Below the pieces are notes generated by a model that worked only from the letters and a program-made list of their open reading frames with translations, was not told the origin of the DNA and ran no database searches. Shown here piece after piece: positions 26,338 through 37,742 of a stretch of DNA of 52,406 nt. The stretch lies in contig JAKPQD010000033.1 in the NCBI GenBank assembly GCA_029572965.1, positions 1 through 52,406 on the forward strand, given 5' to 3'. The first letter of the stretch is position 1, and each line of letters starts with the position of its first letter. This DNA is from Bacteroidota bacterium. Lineage in GTDB: Bacteria; Bacteroidota; Bacteroidia; Bacteroidales; DTGW01. The translations under genes were made by a program, and so were the position numbers.

Positions 26338-27492
26338 TTAATTGTAGCTGTTGAGGTATTTATCCTTTTCATTGAGCTTGAAATAGCTGATAGTTTCGGT
26401 AAGTTGGCTGGCAAGCTGGTTAAGTTTTTCAGCTCCTACAGCCATTTCTTCGCTTGATGAGGCATTTTGCTGGGTATGGTTATTAAGCTGCTGGATGGCG
26501 TTGTTTATCTGCACAGCGCCAGTGTTTTGTTCAACGCTGGCAGTGGTAATCTCTTGCACAAGACTGGCTGTTTTGACAATATCTGCAATGATAGCTTCAA
26601 GCAGTTGAGCAGAGTTTTCGGTAACGTTGACACTTTGGTTTGCCAGGGAGACAATTTCGTCAGCAGCTATTTTACTGCGTTCGGCAAGTTTACGTACTTC
26701 GGCGGCAACCACAGCAAAACCTTTGCCGTTTTCGCCGGCACGGGCAGCTTCAACAGCGGCATTCAGCGCCAAAATATTGGTCTGAAATGCAATATCATTG
26801 ATGATGCTGATTTTACTTGCAATAACCTTAATAGAGCTAAGGCTTTCCCTGGATGAATCACCTACTTTCTGAATACCTTGTGATATGCTGTGGGCTATTT
26901 TTTCGGTCTGCTGGGCATTGTCAGCAGTTTGCTGGATGTTGGCCACCATTTCTTCCATCGACGAAGATACCTCTTCAACCGAAGCAGCCTAGTTTGAAGC
27001 GCTTACCGATAGCTGTTGCGAGCCTAATTGTAATTGTCTGCTCGAATTATTAAGGTTTTTTACGTTATTATTTATCTCAGTTACAACCTTAGTGAGGTTT
27101 TGTTTAATTTTTTCACTGGCAATGATAAGTTTACCAAGGTCCCTATTAGGGTTCACGTCCTTAGTGTCAATCTCTACATCGAGGTTGCCATTGGAGATTT
27201 CTTCCAGTTTTTCTACCGATTTGGACAAAGGCTTCACTACGGCAATAGAACCATAGTAAAAACAAATGACGCTGACAATGATATTGCTCAGGGTGATGGC
27301 AATGACAACAGGCTTATTGTCCTCAAAAAATTTGTACTTGAGGCCCACCATAAACATAATAAAAAGCAGGTTGAACAACCATACAATGCCAACACGAACA
27401 AAAACAGAGTTTTTAAAAAAACGGTTGAGCAACAATACTGCAGCAAGCCCGGCTGCTGCAATACTAATCAAATTACTGATAAAAAAATTCAT
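26338..27492 (-). pseudogene. Sensor-less MCP gene interrupted by an in-frame amber codon
   Basis: One reading frame encodes a 384-codon MCP broken by a single TAG at 26989-26991 (codon 169). The N-terminal part has three or four membrane segments (residues 1-85) without a periplasmic sensor, then HAMP. The C-terminal part carries the signalling domain with tip [22 protein letters not shown]. The TAG sits where the two intact MCPs in this window have Gln (N-E-Q-A-A, N-Q-Q-A-S; here S-N-stop-A-A), so one C-to-T change from CAG explains it. The flanking frame is undamaged, implying a recent event or a sequencing error. Reinitiation at Met 26958 would give a soluble 206-residue signalling fragment. 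Confidence 0.85.
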
Positions 27493-27794
27493 AATAAAAA
27501 GCTTAAAAGGTTAGTTTATTTTATAGGTTCAGAATTAAAGGTATTTATTTGCAAAATAATGAGTTTTATCAATTTTATCCTTGATTTTTCAGAAATTTTT
27601 AGCACTGAAAAAGTGTATTTGTTTCAATACAATTAAATGTCATCTTACCATAGTTTGGAACGTTTTTATTAAGAAAACTTTATCAGGGAAATGTACCTTG
27701 CCTGAAAATGACAGTTTTTTGAATGCATTTTAACACGTCTTTTGCACTCTTCTGGTTTAGTTTTGATAAGTTTGAATTTAAAAAAACTAAACAC
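27493..27794. other. Divergent intergenic region
   Basis: 302 A/T-rich bases between the broken MCP (minus) and the beta-helix gene (plus). It must carry both promoters. I see a weak TACCTTGC box at about 27694 for the plus direction but nothing I would assign firmly. Confidence 0.5.
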
Positions 27795-29660
27795 ATGAGA
27801 ATATTGGAAAATAAACAACTGGCAAATGGTTTAGCGAGTTTACTAATAGTGGCTTTTAGCTTTTCGAACACGACAAAAGCCCAACCATCTGGCGGGCCTT
27901 ATGGCCCTATTAAGCAAACTTATGAAATACCTAAAACTACAGGAGTTATATACTATGTAGCCCCTGATGGGAAAAAAGAAGAACAGGGTTTGTCGTTGGA
28001 CAAGCCTACCACCATCGAATCTGCTATACAAAGGGCTAAAACCGGCGATGTGATTATTGTCCGTGGGGGTATATACCGCACGGGTTCACTCTTGCTCAAC
28101 CAGGGGATAACAATACAGCCTTATGCTGATGAACATCCTGTTTTTAAAGGAACTTATGTTGCAAAAGAATGGAAAGACCTTAAAAATGGCACCTGGTCTG
28201 TCAAATGGGAGCACTTGTTCCCCTCAAAACCCGATACATGGTGGAACCGTGCAAAATACATCAGGGAAACCCCATTGCACCGCTTCAACAATGACATGGT
28301 GTTTGTCAACGGAAAATTTTTGCAATCTGTTGGGCAAGAAAACGAGGTTGATAAAAATACTTTCTATGTTGATTATGAGGCCGGAATGGTGTATATTGGC
28401 ATTGACCCGACCAACAAATTGGTCGAAATTACTGCATTCGACAGGGCTATACACAGGGTGACCACCGAATGTAATGGGAAAACATCGGACAAGAAAGGGT
28501 TTACCCTCAAAGGCATTGACTTTATGCAATACGCCTATCATGGTATCGAGGTGGATGGCAAAGACCCTGAGGCTGTTTCAAATGAAGCCGACCATGGAAA
28601 AGATGTTGTAGGCACCCTAATTGAAAACTGCAGTATTACTTTCTGTGGCCGTGTTAATGTTTTTCTCAAAGGCGATAAAATTACCCTTCGTCATTGCAAA
28701 ATAAGCGAAAGCAGTACCGAAGGGCTTTATATTGTTGCCTCAAATGACGTGTTGCTCGAAAAAAATATTTTTTCGCGCAACAATATCGAAAATATCACCG
28801 GCTATTATCCGGCTGCCGTGAAGATATTCAACCAAAGTTACCGCGTAACCTGCCGGGACAACCTTGTGACCGATTTGGCCAACTCTAACGGTATTTGGTA
28901 TGATGTTGGAAATGTCGATGGCTGCTTTATCAACAATTGGGTAGAAAATGTAGGCGATGGAAGCATCAAATTTAACAAAAACAAAACCTGGCCAAGTCAA
29001 AACGGCTTTTTCTTTGAGATTTCAAAAGGGGTAACTTGTGCCGGCAATGTATTTTTCAACTGCGACCAGGGTATTTTTATCCTCAACAGCTGCGGGGCAA
29101 AGGTGTACAACAACACATTTGTAAACAGCACAGCTACTTTCGGGCGTAACGAACGAAACCCGGCCAATGACGGCACGTTTGGATGGCATTCGGGCACTGG
29201 CCCTGATGTAGATAAACGCACCGGTCATGTTTTTTCAAACAACCTCATGTTTAGCGATGCCCGTCACGAAAGGCCTATGATGTTTATTTGGCAGCCCGAT
29301 ACTTTTTACAAAAGGAATTATAAACCCCAATTAGAAAAGCTCGAAAACAATGTAATGGTCAAAATCCCCAGCTTAGATACAATTGTCGCAATATATTGGA
29401 CACAGGCTGTTGACAAGAGTTGTCTTATGGCTTTTCAAAACTTTGACAGCCTGAAAAAAACATACCCGGAGGTAAAGGATAATAACCGTTTTTACACTGA
29501 CATAAATGTTTTTAAAAGTGTTGAACTCAAGCAGTTAACGGTGCTGAAGAATTTTCCTGGCAATATAGATGCAGGCCTGGTGCCTGCCAACATTAGCGCG
29601 TTGATGAACCTCCCTAAGAAAGATTACAAATTTGTTGGGGCGTATCCTCCAATAAAGTAA
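27795..29660 (+). CDS. Secreted right-handed beta-helix protein, GH120-like (putative beta-xylosidase type)
   Basis: 621 residues from the ATG at 27795 (an earlier start at 27723 adds 24 residues ahead of the signal peptide). Signal peptide ends near TTKAQ (about residue 30). A DUF1565-like opening (YYVAPDGKKEEQGLSLDKPTTIESAIQRA) leads into a long parallel beta-helix (about 235-450). The segment AAVKIF...NGIWYDV...GFFFEISKG resembles GH120 beta-xylosidases, where the nucleophile Asp and acid/base Glu lie in equivalent positions; here they would be Asp370 and Glu408. That match is from memory of the family. It precedes a GH2 gene by 98 bases and a convergent CE1-like esterase follows, fitting a xylan or hemicellulose context. 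Confidence 0.65.
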   Translation: MRILENKQLANGLASLLIVAFSFSNTTKAQPSGGPYGPIKQTYEIPKTTGVIYYVAPDGKKEEQGLSLDKPTTIESAIQRAKTGDVIIVRGGIYRTGSLLLNQGITIQPYADEHPVFKGTYVAKEWKDLKNGTWSVKWEHLFPSKPDTWWNRAKYIRETPLHRFNNDMVFVNGKFLQSVGQENEVDKNTFYVDYEAGMVYIGIDPTNKLVEITAFDRAIHRVTTECNGKTSDKKGFTLKGIDFMQYAYHGIEVDGKDPEAVSNEADHGKDVVGTLIENCSITFCGRVNVFLKGDKITLRHCKISESSTEGLYIVASNDVLLEKNIFSRNNIENITGYYPAAVKIFNQSYRVTCRDNLVTDLANSNGIWYDVGNVDGCFINNWVENVGDGSIKFNKNKTWPSQNGFFFEISKGVTCAGNVFFNCDQGIFILNSCGAKVYNNTFVNSTATFGRNERNPANDGTFGWHSGTGPDVDKRTGHVFSNNLMFSDARHERPMMFIWQPDTFYKRNYKPQLEKLENNVMVKIPSLDTIVAIYWTQAVDKSCLMAFQNFDSLKKTYPEVKDNNRFYTDINVFKSVELKQLTVLKNFPGNIDAGLVPANISALMNLPKKDYKFVGAYPPIK

Positions 29661-29758
29661 TGAACTTATTATTTTAGGGCATTTATGAATAATAAAATGC
29701 ATATAACAAATCATGGCCTTTGACCGTGGTTTGTTATTTAAACTAATCATCATAAAAA

Positions 29759-32473
29759 ATGAACAGAAATGTATTTTTAGCTTGTATAATATTTTGTATT
29801 TGGCGGTCTGTGACAGCTCAACATCTTTTAAGCCGTCAACGCATCCTTATCAATGAAGGTTGGCGCTTTTATAAATACGATTCGGCCTCGCAAGCTGACA
29901 ATCTCATATACGATGTACGCCCTGAAATAAAGGACAATACCGAAAGCAGGGTAGCAGATGCTAAACCTACTGAAGCTGTTGAAACAAAATCGTCACAAAA
30001 TGTACTAAAAGCCTGGGTTCTGCCTTCGGCCAACGCGTTTATCAAAGACCCGCAAAAACGTCATCTACGTCCAGATGGAAACCCCGGTAGCGACTTTCGT
30101 TTTGTTCAAAATAATTTTGATGATAATAACTGGGAGCATATTGACCTGCCTCATGACTGGGCCATCAAAGGCCCTTTTCAGAAAGGCTGGGACTCAGAGG
30201 TTGGAGGAGGTATGGGCCGTTTGCCTGTCAATGGTGTAGCATGGTATCGAAAAAAACTTGATATTACAGCTTCTGACAAAGGCAAAACTATTATTCTTGA
30301 AGTAGAAGGGGCTATGTCGTATGCCATAGTGTGGCTAAACGGCAGTTTAGTTGGCGGATGGCCTTATGGGTACAACTCATGGCAGCTTGATCTTACCCCT
30401 TACGTTGTGCCGGGTGGTGAAAACCAGTTGGCTATTCGTATTGATAACCCAAACTATTCAGCTCGCTGGTATCCGGGAGCGGGGATTTACCGAAATGTAT
30501 GGCTGATAAAGACCAACCCGGTTCATGTGGGACAATGGGGGACCTATATTACCACCAAAAATGTTTCAAAAACTTCGGCAACCATCAATCTGGCGGTTAT
30601 TATTGACAACAACACAACTAAAGAAGCTGAAGTTGAGGCTACTACACAAATATTTGCCTTAGATTCCCTTCTTCATAAGACTGGTAATGCGGTGGCTGTT
30701 TTTTCTCCAATAAAAACAAAGATTAGACCAAAAGAAAGCTCAAAAGTCGAAGCTGTAATTGAGCTTAACGCTCCAAGGCTTTGGGGGCCGCTTCCAACAC
30801 AGCAACCCAATTTGTATGTAGCCTTAACCACCTTATTTCAAAACGGAAAAACAATAGACCAGTACGAAACCCGCTTTGGCATACGTTCTGTAGAGTTTGA
30901 CCCTGACAAAGGCATCAAGGTAAACGGTGAACGCATCCAAATTAAAGGTGTAAACCAACATCACGACTTGGGGGCTCTTGGCGCTGCTTTCAACAGGCGT
31001 GCCGCACAACGTCAGTTGCAAATACTGCAAGAGATGGGCTGCAATGCCATCCGTATGGCCCATAACCCTCCAGCCCCCGAACTTCTCGAACTGACAGACC
31101 AGATGGGCTTACTTGTTATTGACGAAATTTTTGATTCGTGGGAACGCAAAAAAACACCGTATGATTTTCACCTTATTTTTCCCGATTGGTCTGAGCCTGA
31201 TGCCCGTGCCTTTGTCCGTCGGGATAGAAACTGTCCTTCAGTAATTATATGGAGCTTTGGCAATGAGGTTGGCGAGCAATATACTGCTGAAGAAGGTGCT
31301 GCCGTTGGAAAACGACTTTATAACATCATTAAAGAAGAAGACCCCACGCGTCCTACCATCACGGCCATGAACTACGCCAAGCCTGACATGGCTTTGCCTG
31401 CTGTAGCCGATATGATTGGCCTCAATTACCAAGGTGAAGGCATACGTCAGGCTCCTGAGTTTGAAGGCACCGAACGTATTCGTACAGCTCCGCAATATGA
31501 CGCTTTTCATACCAGGTACCCGGGAAAAGTTGTCCTCAGCACCGAAACTGCCTCTGCGGCCAGCAGCCGTGGAATATACCTGTTCCCGGTAACCAAAGAA
31601 ACCAGCGCCCCTATACGTGACGGGCGTGGGGGCGATTCAAAAATATGCCAGGTAAGCGCCTACGAACTTCATGCCGTAGATTTTGGTTCTTCAGCTGACA
31701 AAGTCTTTGGTACCATTGAAAGACGCTCTTTTGTGGCAGGCGAATTTGTATGGAATGGTTGGGACTACATAGGCGAACCCACCCCTTACTACGAAGCCCG
31801 CAGTTCATATACCGGAATAATTGATTTAGCCGGGTTTAAAAAAGACCGTTTCTTCCTTTACCAGGCGCACTGGCGCCCCGATTATCCTATGGCTCACATA
31901 TTGCCACACTGGAACTGGCCAGCAAGGGTAGGGGAGGTTACTCCTGTTCATATATTCACTTCAGGTGATGAAGCCGAACTTTTCTTAAACGGTAAATCAC
32001 TGGGCAAACAAAAGAAAGCACAATACGAATACCGCTTGCGATGGGACAGTGTTATTTACGAACCTGGCGAACTAAAGGCCATTGCTTATAAAAATGGCAT
32101 CAGATGGGCTGAAGATATTTTTAGCACTACCGAAACAGCTTCAAAAATAGAGCTTACTGCTGACCGTGCTACAATTCTTGCCGATGGCAAAGATTTATCT
32201 TTTGTTACTGTGCGTGTGACAGATAAAAATGGGCTTACTGTACCTGATGCCTCCAATCTGGTAAAGTTTTTTGTAGAAGGCCCCGGCGAGATTGTAGCTA
32301 CAGACAATGGCAATGCTATGGACTTAGTGGCATTTCCCTCAACAGCACGCAACGCTTTTAGTGGCTTGTGTTTGGTTATTATACGAGGATATAAAGGCCA
32401 GACGGGAACCATAAAACTTATCGCTCAAGCAGAAGGTTTAATATCTGCCTCTTTAGAAATCAATATCAAATAA
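29759..32473 (+). CDS. Secreted GH2-family glycosidase (beta-galactosidase/glucuronidase type)
   Basis: A 904-residue GH2 enzyme with signal peptide (cleavage near TAQ, residue 21). Domains in order: jelly-roll sugar-binding domain (about 30-255, with an unusual insert about 45-112), Ig-like domain (about 260-375), TIM barrel (about 380-680) and C-terminal beta-domains (DUF4982-type at about 715-780; Big/invasin-like at about 790-904). The barrel has NQHHDLGALG and MAHNPP, acid/base Glu503 in SFGNEVGE and nucleophile Glu596 in STETASA. Specificity (galactoside, glucuronide, mannoside) is open. Downstream of the beta-helix gene and likely on its transcript; a strong terminator follows. Confidence 0.9.
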   Translation: MNRNVFLACIIFCIWRSVTAQHLLSRQRILINEGWRFYKYDSASQADNLIYDVRPEIKDNTESRVADAKPTEAVETKSSQNVLKAWVLPSANAFIKDPQKRHLRPDGNPGSDFRFVQNNFDDNNWEHIDLPHDWAIKGPFQKGWDSEVGGGMGRLPVNGVAWYRKKLDITASDKGKTIILEVEGAMSYAIVWLNGSLVGGWPYGYNSWQLDLTPYVVPGGENQLAIRIDNPNYSARWYPGAGIYRNVWLIKTNPVHVGQWGTYITTKNVSKTSATINLAVIIDNNTTKEAEVEATTQIFALDSLLHKTGNAVAVFSPIKTKIRPKESSKVEAVIELNAPRLWGPLPTQQPNLYVALTTLFQNGKTIDQYETRFGIRSVEFDPDKGIKVNGERIQIKGVNQHHDLGALGAAFNRRAAQRQLQILQEMGCNAIRMAHNPPAPELLELTDQMGLLVIDEIFDSWERKKTPYDFHLIFPDWSEPDARAFVRRDRNCPSVIIWSFGNEVGEQYTAEEGAAVGKRLYNIIKEEDPTRPTITAMNYAKPDMALPAVADMIGLNYQGEGIRQAPEFEGTERIRTAPQYDAFHTRYPGKVVLSTETASAASSRGIYLFPVTKETSAPIRDGRGGDSKICQVSAYELHAVDFGSSADKVFGTIERRSFVAGEFVWNGWDYIGEPTPYYEARSSYTGIIDLAGFKKDRFFLYQAHWRPDYPMAHILPHWNWPARVGEVTPVHIFTSGDEAELFLNGKSLGKQKKAQYEYRLRWDSVIYEPGELKAIAYKNGIRWAEDIFSTTETASKIELTADRATILADGKDLSFVTVRVTDKNGLTVPDASNLVKFFVEGPGEIVATDNGNAMDLVAFPSTARNAFSGLCLVIIRGYKGQTGTIKLIAQAEGLISASLEINIK

Positions 32474-32515
32474 CCTGATTCCTGCCTCTAAAATCAATAA
32501 AGAACGTTCAAAAAG

Positions 32516-32559
32516 AAGAGGCTGTGTTCTTTGTTGTAAAACTTAGAACACAGCCTCTT
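32516..32559. terminator. Strong bidirectional terminator
   Basis: AAGAGGCTGTGTTCT / AGAACACAGCCTCTT, 15 perfect base pairs, 14-base loop, between the convergent GH2 and esterase genes. T-tracts are short on both sides. Confidence 0.75.
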
Positions 32560-32573
32560 AATCCAATAATCCC

Positions 32574-33752
<1,179 letters not shown>

Positions 33753-33790
33753 TTAGTTTGTTTTTACAAAAAATTCTTATCCAAAAATTC

Positions 33791-34486
33791 CTAGAACTTG
33801 TCTTTGTATTGGTCGCTGACAGGTATGTAAGTACTGCCAAAGATGATGCGTGAACGCTCAATAGTTTGAATACGCTCAAGGTTGACAATAAACGAACGGT
33901 GTACTCTCATAAATTTCGATTCCGGGAGCTTGGCCTCAACCGCTTTCATAGAACTGATAGACAATATTGGCTTTGGGTCGTTTTCTACTACGACTTTTAC
34001 ATAGTCTTTCAAGCCTTCGATATACAAAATATCGTCAAAATTGATACGCCGGATTTTGTAATCTGATTTGATAAACAAAAACTCGGTATTTGCCTCTATT
34101 TTATTTTTATTCGCAGATTTTTGTTCCAGCTCAATAAGCTTGCGGGCTTTGTGCGATGCAACCAGAAATTCTTCATAAGCAAAAGGCTTTAGCAGGTAGT
34201 CAATGGCTTCGAGCCTGAAACCTTCCAAAGCGTACTTTTCGTAAGCCGTAGTAAAAATAATTTTGGCCTTGGCCTGCAATGTTCGGGCAAACTCGGTCCC
34301 CATCAAATCGGGCATTTGAATGTCAAGATATATAAGCTGCACAGGGTTGTCATCGAGAAATTCGATAGCAGACAGCGGGTTGTCAAAACAACCTTTTAGC
34401 TCCAAAAAAGGCGTTTTTCGGATATACCCCTCAACAAGCTGTAAAGCCAAAGGTTCGTCGTCTATGGCAATGACCGAAAGCTTCAT
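33791..34486 (-). CDS. LytTR-family response regulator
   Basis: A 231-residue response regulator. The receiver (1-120) has the acidic pair Asp9/Asp10, phospho-acceptor Asp55 (IYLDIQMPD), Thr in FTTAY and Lys in LLKPF. The LytTR DNA-binding domain (about 130-231) includes ILYIEGLKDYVKVV and the M-R-V-H-R-S-F-I-V-N motif. Its start overlaps the sensor kinase's stop by four bases (ATGA), a tight two-component unit. Such regulators bind direct repeats; the likely target is the operon it closes. Confidence 0.95.
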   Translation of the reverse strand: MKLSVIAIDDEPLALQLVEGYIRKTPFLELKGCFDNPLSAIEFLDDNPVQLIYLDIQMPDLMGTEFARTLQAKAKIIFTTAYEKYALEGFRLEAIDYLLKPFAYEEFLVASHKARKLIELEQKSANKNKIEANTEFLFIKSDYKIRRINFDDILYIEGLKDYVKVVVENDPKPILSISSMKAVEAKLPESKFMRVHRSFIVNLERIQTIERSRIIFGSTYIPVSDQYKDKF

Positions 34487-35544
34487 ATATTAATAATTTC
34501 CAGTTCTACTTCAAAAGCTTTGTCTGATTGGTTTATATATAACCTATGTTTGCCGGGGAACAACAAATTCAGGCGTTTCCGTATATTTTCAAGCCCAATG
34601 CCCGAACCTGCATCATTTTCTGTTTTTGACACGAGGCTGTTCCTGCAAACAAAATTGATTTTTTCATGTCCTACATTGAGCTCTATGTCAATAAACGAAG
34701 GTTCGCGATAGCTAACACCATGCTTAAAGGCATTTTCGACAAACGAGATAAACATAAGCGGCGGAAACTTTGAGTCTTTGAACTTTGCAGGAAGCGCCAC
34801 GTTCAGCGAAACCTTGTCGTTTAGCCGCAACTTCATCAGCTCAATATAGTTTTTCAAAAAATCAATTTCGCTGGAAAGCGTCGTGTCTTCCTTTTCAGAT
34901 TCATACAACAGGTAACGCATCATTTTCGAGAGTTTCAGGATGGCATCCTGTGCATCTTTAGTGTTTATCTCGGTAAGCGAATAAATATTGTTCAGCGTAT
35001 TGAAAAAAAAGTGAGGGCTGACCTGGTTTTTGAGCAGGGCCAATTCAGAGCTGAGCTTCTCTTTTTCAAGCTCTTTGCGCTTTTTCTCGTTTTCTATATA
35101 ACGGCCATTCATCCTTAGGCCAATACTGAAGCCAGAAACCAGCACTGCGGTAAACAAATAGTTGTATATATCAAACTTCCACGGGTGTTTTGGAGGCTTC
35201 ATTTCCCGTGCGGCCCTGTCAAAGACTTTATTCAGCTGCTGTTGCTCATTGACAAATACAAGGCGGTTGACCGATTCGTTGACAAAGTATAAACTTGCCA
35301 CTAAAGCAACCAAAATCAAATAAAACTGGAGTTTTTTCCCTTTAAACAACAGCCACGGGATGAGCAAAAAGAAATTGATGTAAAATATCAGGATGTAAAT
35401 GATGGTCCGAAAGTAAATACGCTGGATGAAAAACATATCCATGCCCCCGTTTTCGTGAATAAAGTACAAAGGCAGGAGGATAAACGTTGCCCATGCCAGG
35501 ATGTGCAGAAACACAGCGATTTTTTTGTCAGAAAACCAATTCAT
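34483..35544 (-). CDS. LytS/YehU-type membrane sensor histidine kinase
   Basis: A 353-residue histidine kinase of the His_kinase (HPK8) family. Four membrane segments lie at about 9-29, 44-66, 72-90 and 126-144, with no large extracytoplasmic domain. A coiled coil (150-172) leads to the phospho-acceptor His178 in QVSPHFFFNTLNNIYSL. The ATPase region has FVENAFKHGVSY (N box) and GSGIGLENIRKRL (G box). It partners the overlapping LytTR regulator. It lies 35 bases downstream of the permease, so exporter and sensor are probably co-expressed, suggesting a sensor that follows transporter flux or envelope stress. Confidence 0.93.
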   Translation of the reverse strand: MNWFSDKKIAVFLHILAWATFILLPLYFIHENGGMDMFFIQRIYFRTIIYILIFYINFFLLIPWLLFKGKKLQFYLILVALVASLYFVNESVNRLVFVNEQQQLNKVFDRAAREMKPPKHPWKFDIYNYLFTAVLVSGFSIGLRMNGRYIENEKKRKELEKEKLSSELALLKNQVSPHFFFNTLNNIYSLTEINTKDAQDAILKLSKMMRYLLYESEKEDTTLSSEIDFLKNYIELMKLRLNDKVSLNVALPAKFKDSKFPPLMFISFVENAFKHGVSYREPSFIDIELNVGHEKINFVCRNSLVSKTENDAGSGIGLENIRKRLNLLFPGKHRLYINQSDKAFEVELEIINI

Positions 35545-35579
35545 CTCGGGTTTGTTTTACTTATCAAATCTACAACATT

Positions 35580-36800
35580 TTATTCGTAGCGCAAAGCATC
35601 AATAGGGTCAAGATTTGCTGCCTTACGTGCAGGGTACCAACCAAAAAATACACCAATAACGGTACAAACAAGAAATGCTAACAGCACAGCTTGTGGCATG
35701 ACTACAATTGGCCAGCTCATTATTGTACCAATAGCGGTTGAAGCCATCATGCCAAGTACTATGCCTATTACTCCTCCGGTAACGCTGAGCAGGATAGATT
35801 CGGTCAAAAATTGCATAAGAATATCAATGCCCCTGCCACCAATAGACATACGCAAGCCAATTTCGCGGGTACGTTCGGTAACCGAAACATACATGATATT
35901 CATAATGCCTATGCCTCCAACAAGTAGCGATATGCCGGCTATGGCCCCCAAAAGGATGGTAAGTATGTCACTGATAGAGGTAAACATTTTGATGAGTTCT
36001 TCCTGTGAGCGCACTTCAAAATCGTCGTCTTCGCCGTCTTTTATTTTATGTTTTTGACGAAGTATGGTTTCTATTTCGGTTTTGGCCAAAGCTGATTTGT
36101 CTTCGCTCACCGCTGAAATGTAGATACTTTGCACGTGGGTTATGGCCAGGAGGCGTTTTTGTACAGTTGTGTATGGGGCAATGAGCAAATCGTCCTGGTC
36201 TTGCCCAAAATTATTTTGGCCTTTTTCGGCCAAAATACCAATAATTTTGAACGGGATACTATTGAAACGAATTATCATGCCTGTCGGGTCAAAATTCTCG
36301 CCAAAAACGTTTTTAATTACAGTTTTGCCGATAAGGCACACTTTAGCCGAAGAGTTGATTTCGGCCTGGGTAAATATACGCCCCGATTTTATTGATACTT
36401 TACGAATATCGAGATATTCGGGGTTAACCCCGTAAATAGTTGTAGGGGTATTTTTGTTGCCATAAATAACCTGGCCACTGGTGCGTACTTCAGGTGATAC
36501 ACGCGAAATGGCAGTGCTATTGGCGCGTATTGCATCAATATCGTCCAGCGTCAGGCTTTTGCTGCTGGCATTGCCCATTTGTACGCCGCCTTTGAACTGA
36601 CCGCCCGGCATAACAAACAACAAGTTGGAGCCCATGCTTGACACTTGGTCCTGGATGCTTTTTTTTGAGCCTTGTCCGATAGCAAGCATGGTTATTACCG
36701 AGGCAACACCTATGATAATGCCCAGCATGGTAAGAAATGCACGCATCTTATTGCGCCGCAATGCGTTGATGGCTATTTTTATGAGATTTGTGTAATTCAT
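35580..36800 (-). CDS. MacB-like ABC transporter permease
   Basis: A 406-residue MacB/FtsX-type permease. TM1 is about 18-42 (KMRAFLTMLGIIIGVASVITML), followed by a large periplasmic MacB_PCD domain (about 45-245), then three C-terminal TM helices in the FtsX domain (about 280-395; GIGIMNIMYVSVTERTREIGLRMSIGG is the coupling segment that contacts the ATPase). Works with the ATPase encoded 102 bases upstream on the same strand, the adaptor and the TolC-like channel as a mechanotransmission-type exporter of substrates already in the periplasm. Confidence 0.93.
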   Translation of the reverse strand: MNYTNLIKIAINALRRNKMRAFLTMLGIIIGVASVITMLAIGQGSKKSIQDQVSSMGSNLLFVMPGGQFKGGVQMGNASSKSLTLDDIDAIRANSTAISRVSPEVRTSGQVIYGNKNTPTTIYGVNPEYLDIRKVSIKSGRIFTQAEINSSAKVCLIGKTVIKNVFGENFDPTGMIIRFNSIPFKIIGILAEKGQNNFGQDQDDLLIAPYTTVQKRLLAITHVQSIYISAVSEDKSALAKTEIETILRQKHKIKDGEDDDFEVRSQEELIKMFTSISDILTILLGAIAGISLLVGGIGIMNIMYVSVTERTREIGLRMSIGGRGIDILMQFLTESILLSVTGGVIGIVLGMMASTAIGTIMSWPIVVMPQAVLLAFLVCTVIGVFFGWYPARKAANLDPIDALRYE

Positions 36801-36902
36801 AATGTTGTTTTTTAATTCAAAAAGTTTTCAATAAACTTCTGTGGCTTCTTAAATAATTGAAGCTATTACTCCTCCTCTACAAAAGCAGGAAGTATGGTTG
36901 GT

Positions 36903-37655
36903 TTATTCATACCCATTTGTTACCGGCATCTCAGCCAGCAATTGTTTTGCATCAAAACGGTCGGCAATTTTTTCTTGTTTGATGATATGTCCGTCTTTAA
37001 AAATCAATGTTGATTTGGTAAATCGGGCAATGTCTGGCTCATGGGTGACAAATACTATGGTTTTTCCGTTATTATTCAGTTCCTGGAACAAGGCCATAAT
37101 CTCATAAGACGTTCGGGTATCAAGGTTACCGGTAGCTTCATCGGCCAGGATTACTACCGGGTCGTTGACCAGTGAGCGGGCAATGGCCACACGTTGCTGT
37201 TGGCCGCCTGACATTTGGTTTGGCATGTGGTGCATACGGTCTTTAAGCCCCACTGATTCGAGTGCATACATGGCCCTTTCTTTGCGCTCTTTTGCCTTGA
37301 CTGTAGAGTTATAAAGCAGCGGGAGCTCAACATTTTCGAGTGCTGTAGTACGCGGGAGCAGATTGTAAGCTTGAAAAACAAAGCCCAGCTTGCGGTTTCG
37401 CAAATTGGCAAGTTCATTTCGGCTCATCTGGGCCATTGGGTGCCCATCAAGAAAATAATCGCCACTGGTAGGCTTATCTAAGCACCCTAAGATATTGAGC
37501 ATGGTGGACTTCCCCGAGCCGCTGGCCCCCATAATGGCCACAAAGTCCCCTTCTTCTATTTCGAGCGATACCCCGCGCAATGCATGTACGGTAACTTCGC
37601 CTACATGAAAGTCTTTGCGCAAATTACGGACTTCTATAATCTTTTTCATTTTCAA
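36903..37655 (-). CDS. MacB-type ABC transporter ATPase
   Basis: A 250-residue ATP-binding subunit of the LolD/MacB class. Walker [10 protein letters not shown] (43-51), Q-loop [10 protein letters not shown], signature [15 protein letters not shown], Walker [10 protein letters not shown], and the switch His in FVTHEPD are all intact. Encoded separately from its permease, as usual in Bacteroidota. It lies between the adaptor and permease genes. Confidence 0.95.
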   Translation of the reverse strand: MKMKKIIEVRNLRKDFHVGEVTVHALRGVSLEIEEGDFVAIMGASGSGKSTMLNILGCLDKPTSGDYFLDGHPMAQMSRNELANLRNRKLGFVFQAYNLLPRTTALENVELPLLYNSTVKAKERKERAMYALESVGLKDRMHHMPNQMSGGQQQRVAIARSLVNDPVVILADEATGNLDTRTSYEIMALFQELNNNGKTIVFVTHEPDIARFTKSTLIFKDGHIIKQEKIADRFDAKQLLAEMPVTNGYE

Positions 37656-37742
37656 TTTACTTTACTATTTTAAACGCAATGGCACGACGATACAAAGCAA
37701 TATCCTTCAGCGTCATTGCGCCTTAGCATTCTAAAAATTGGT

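Noticed and set aside
27034-27636. 200-codon plus-strand open frame over the broken MCP
   Set aside because: It is a mirror of the MCP coding strand with no motif; the MCP frame explains the codon pattern.
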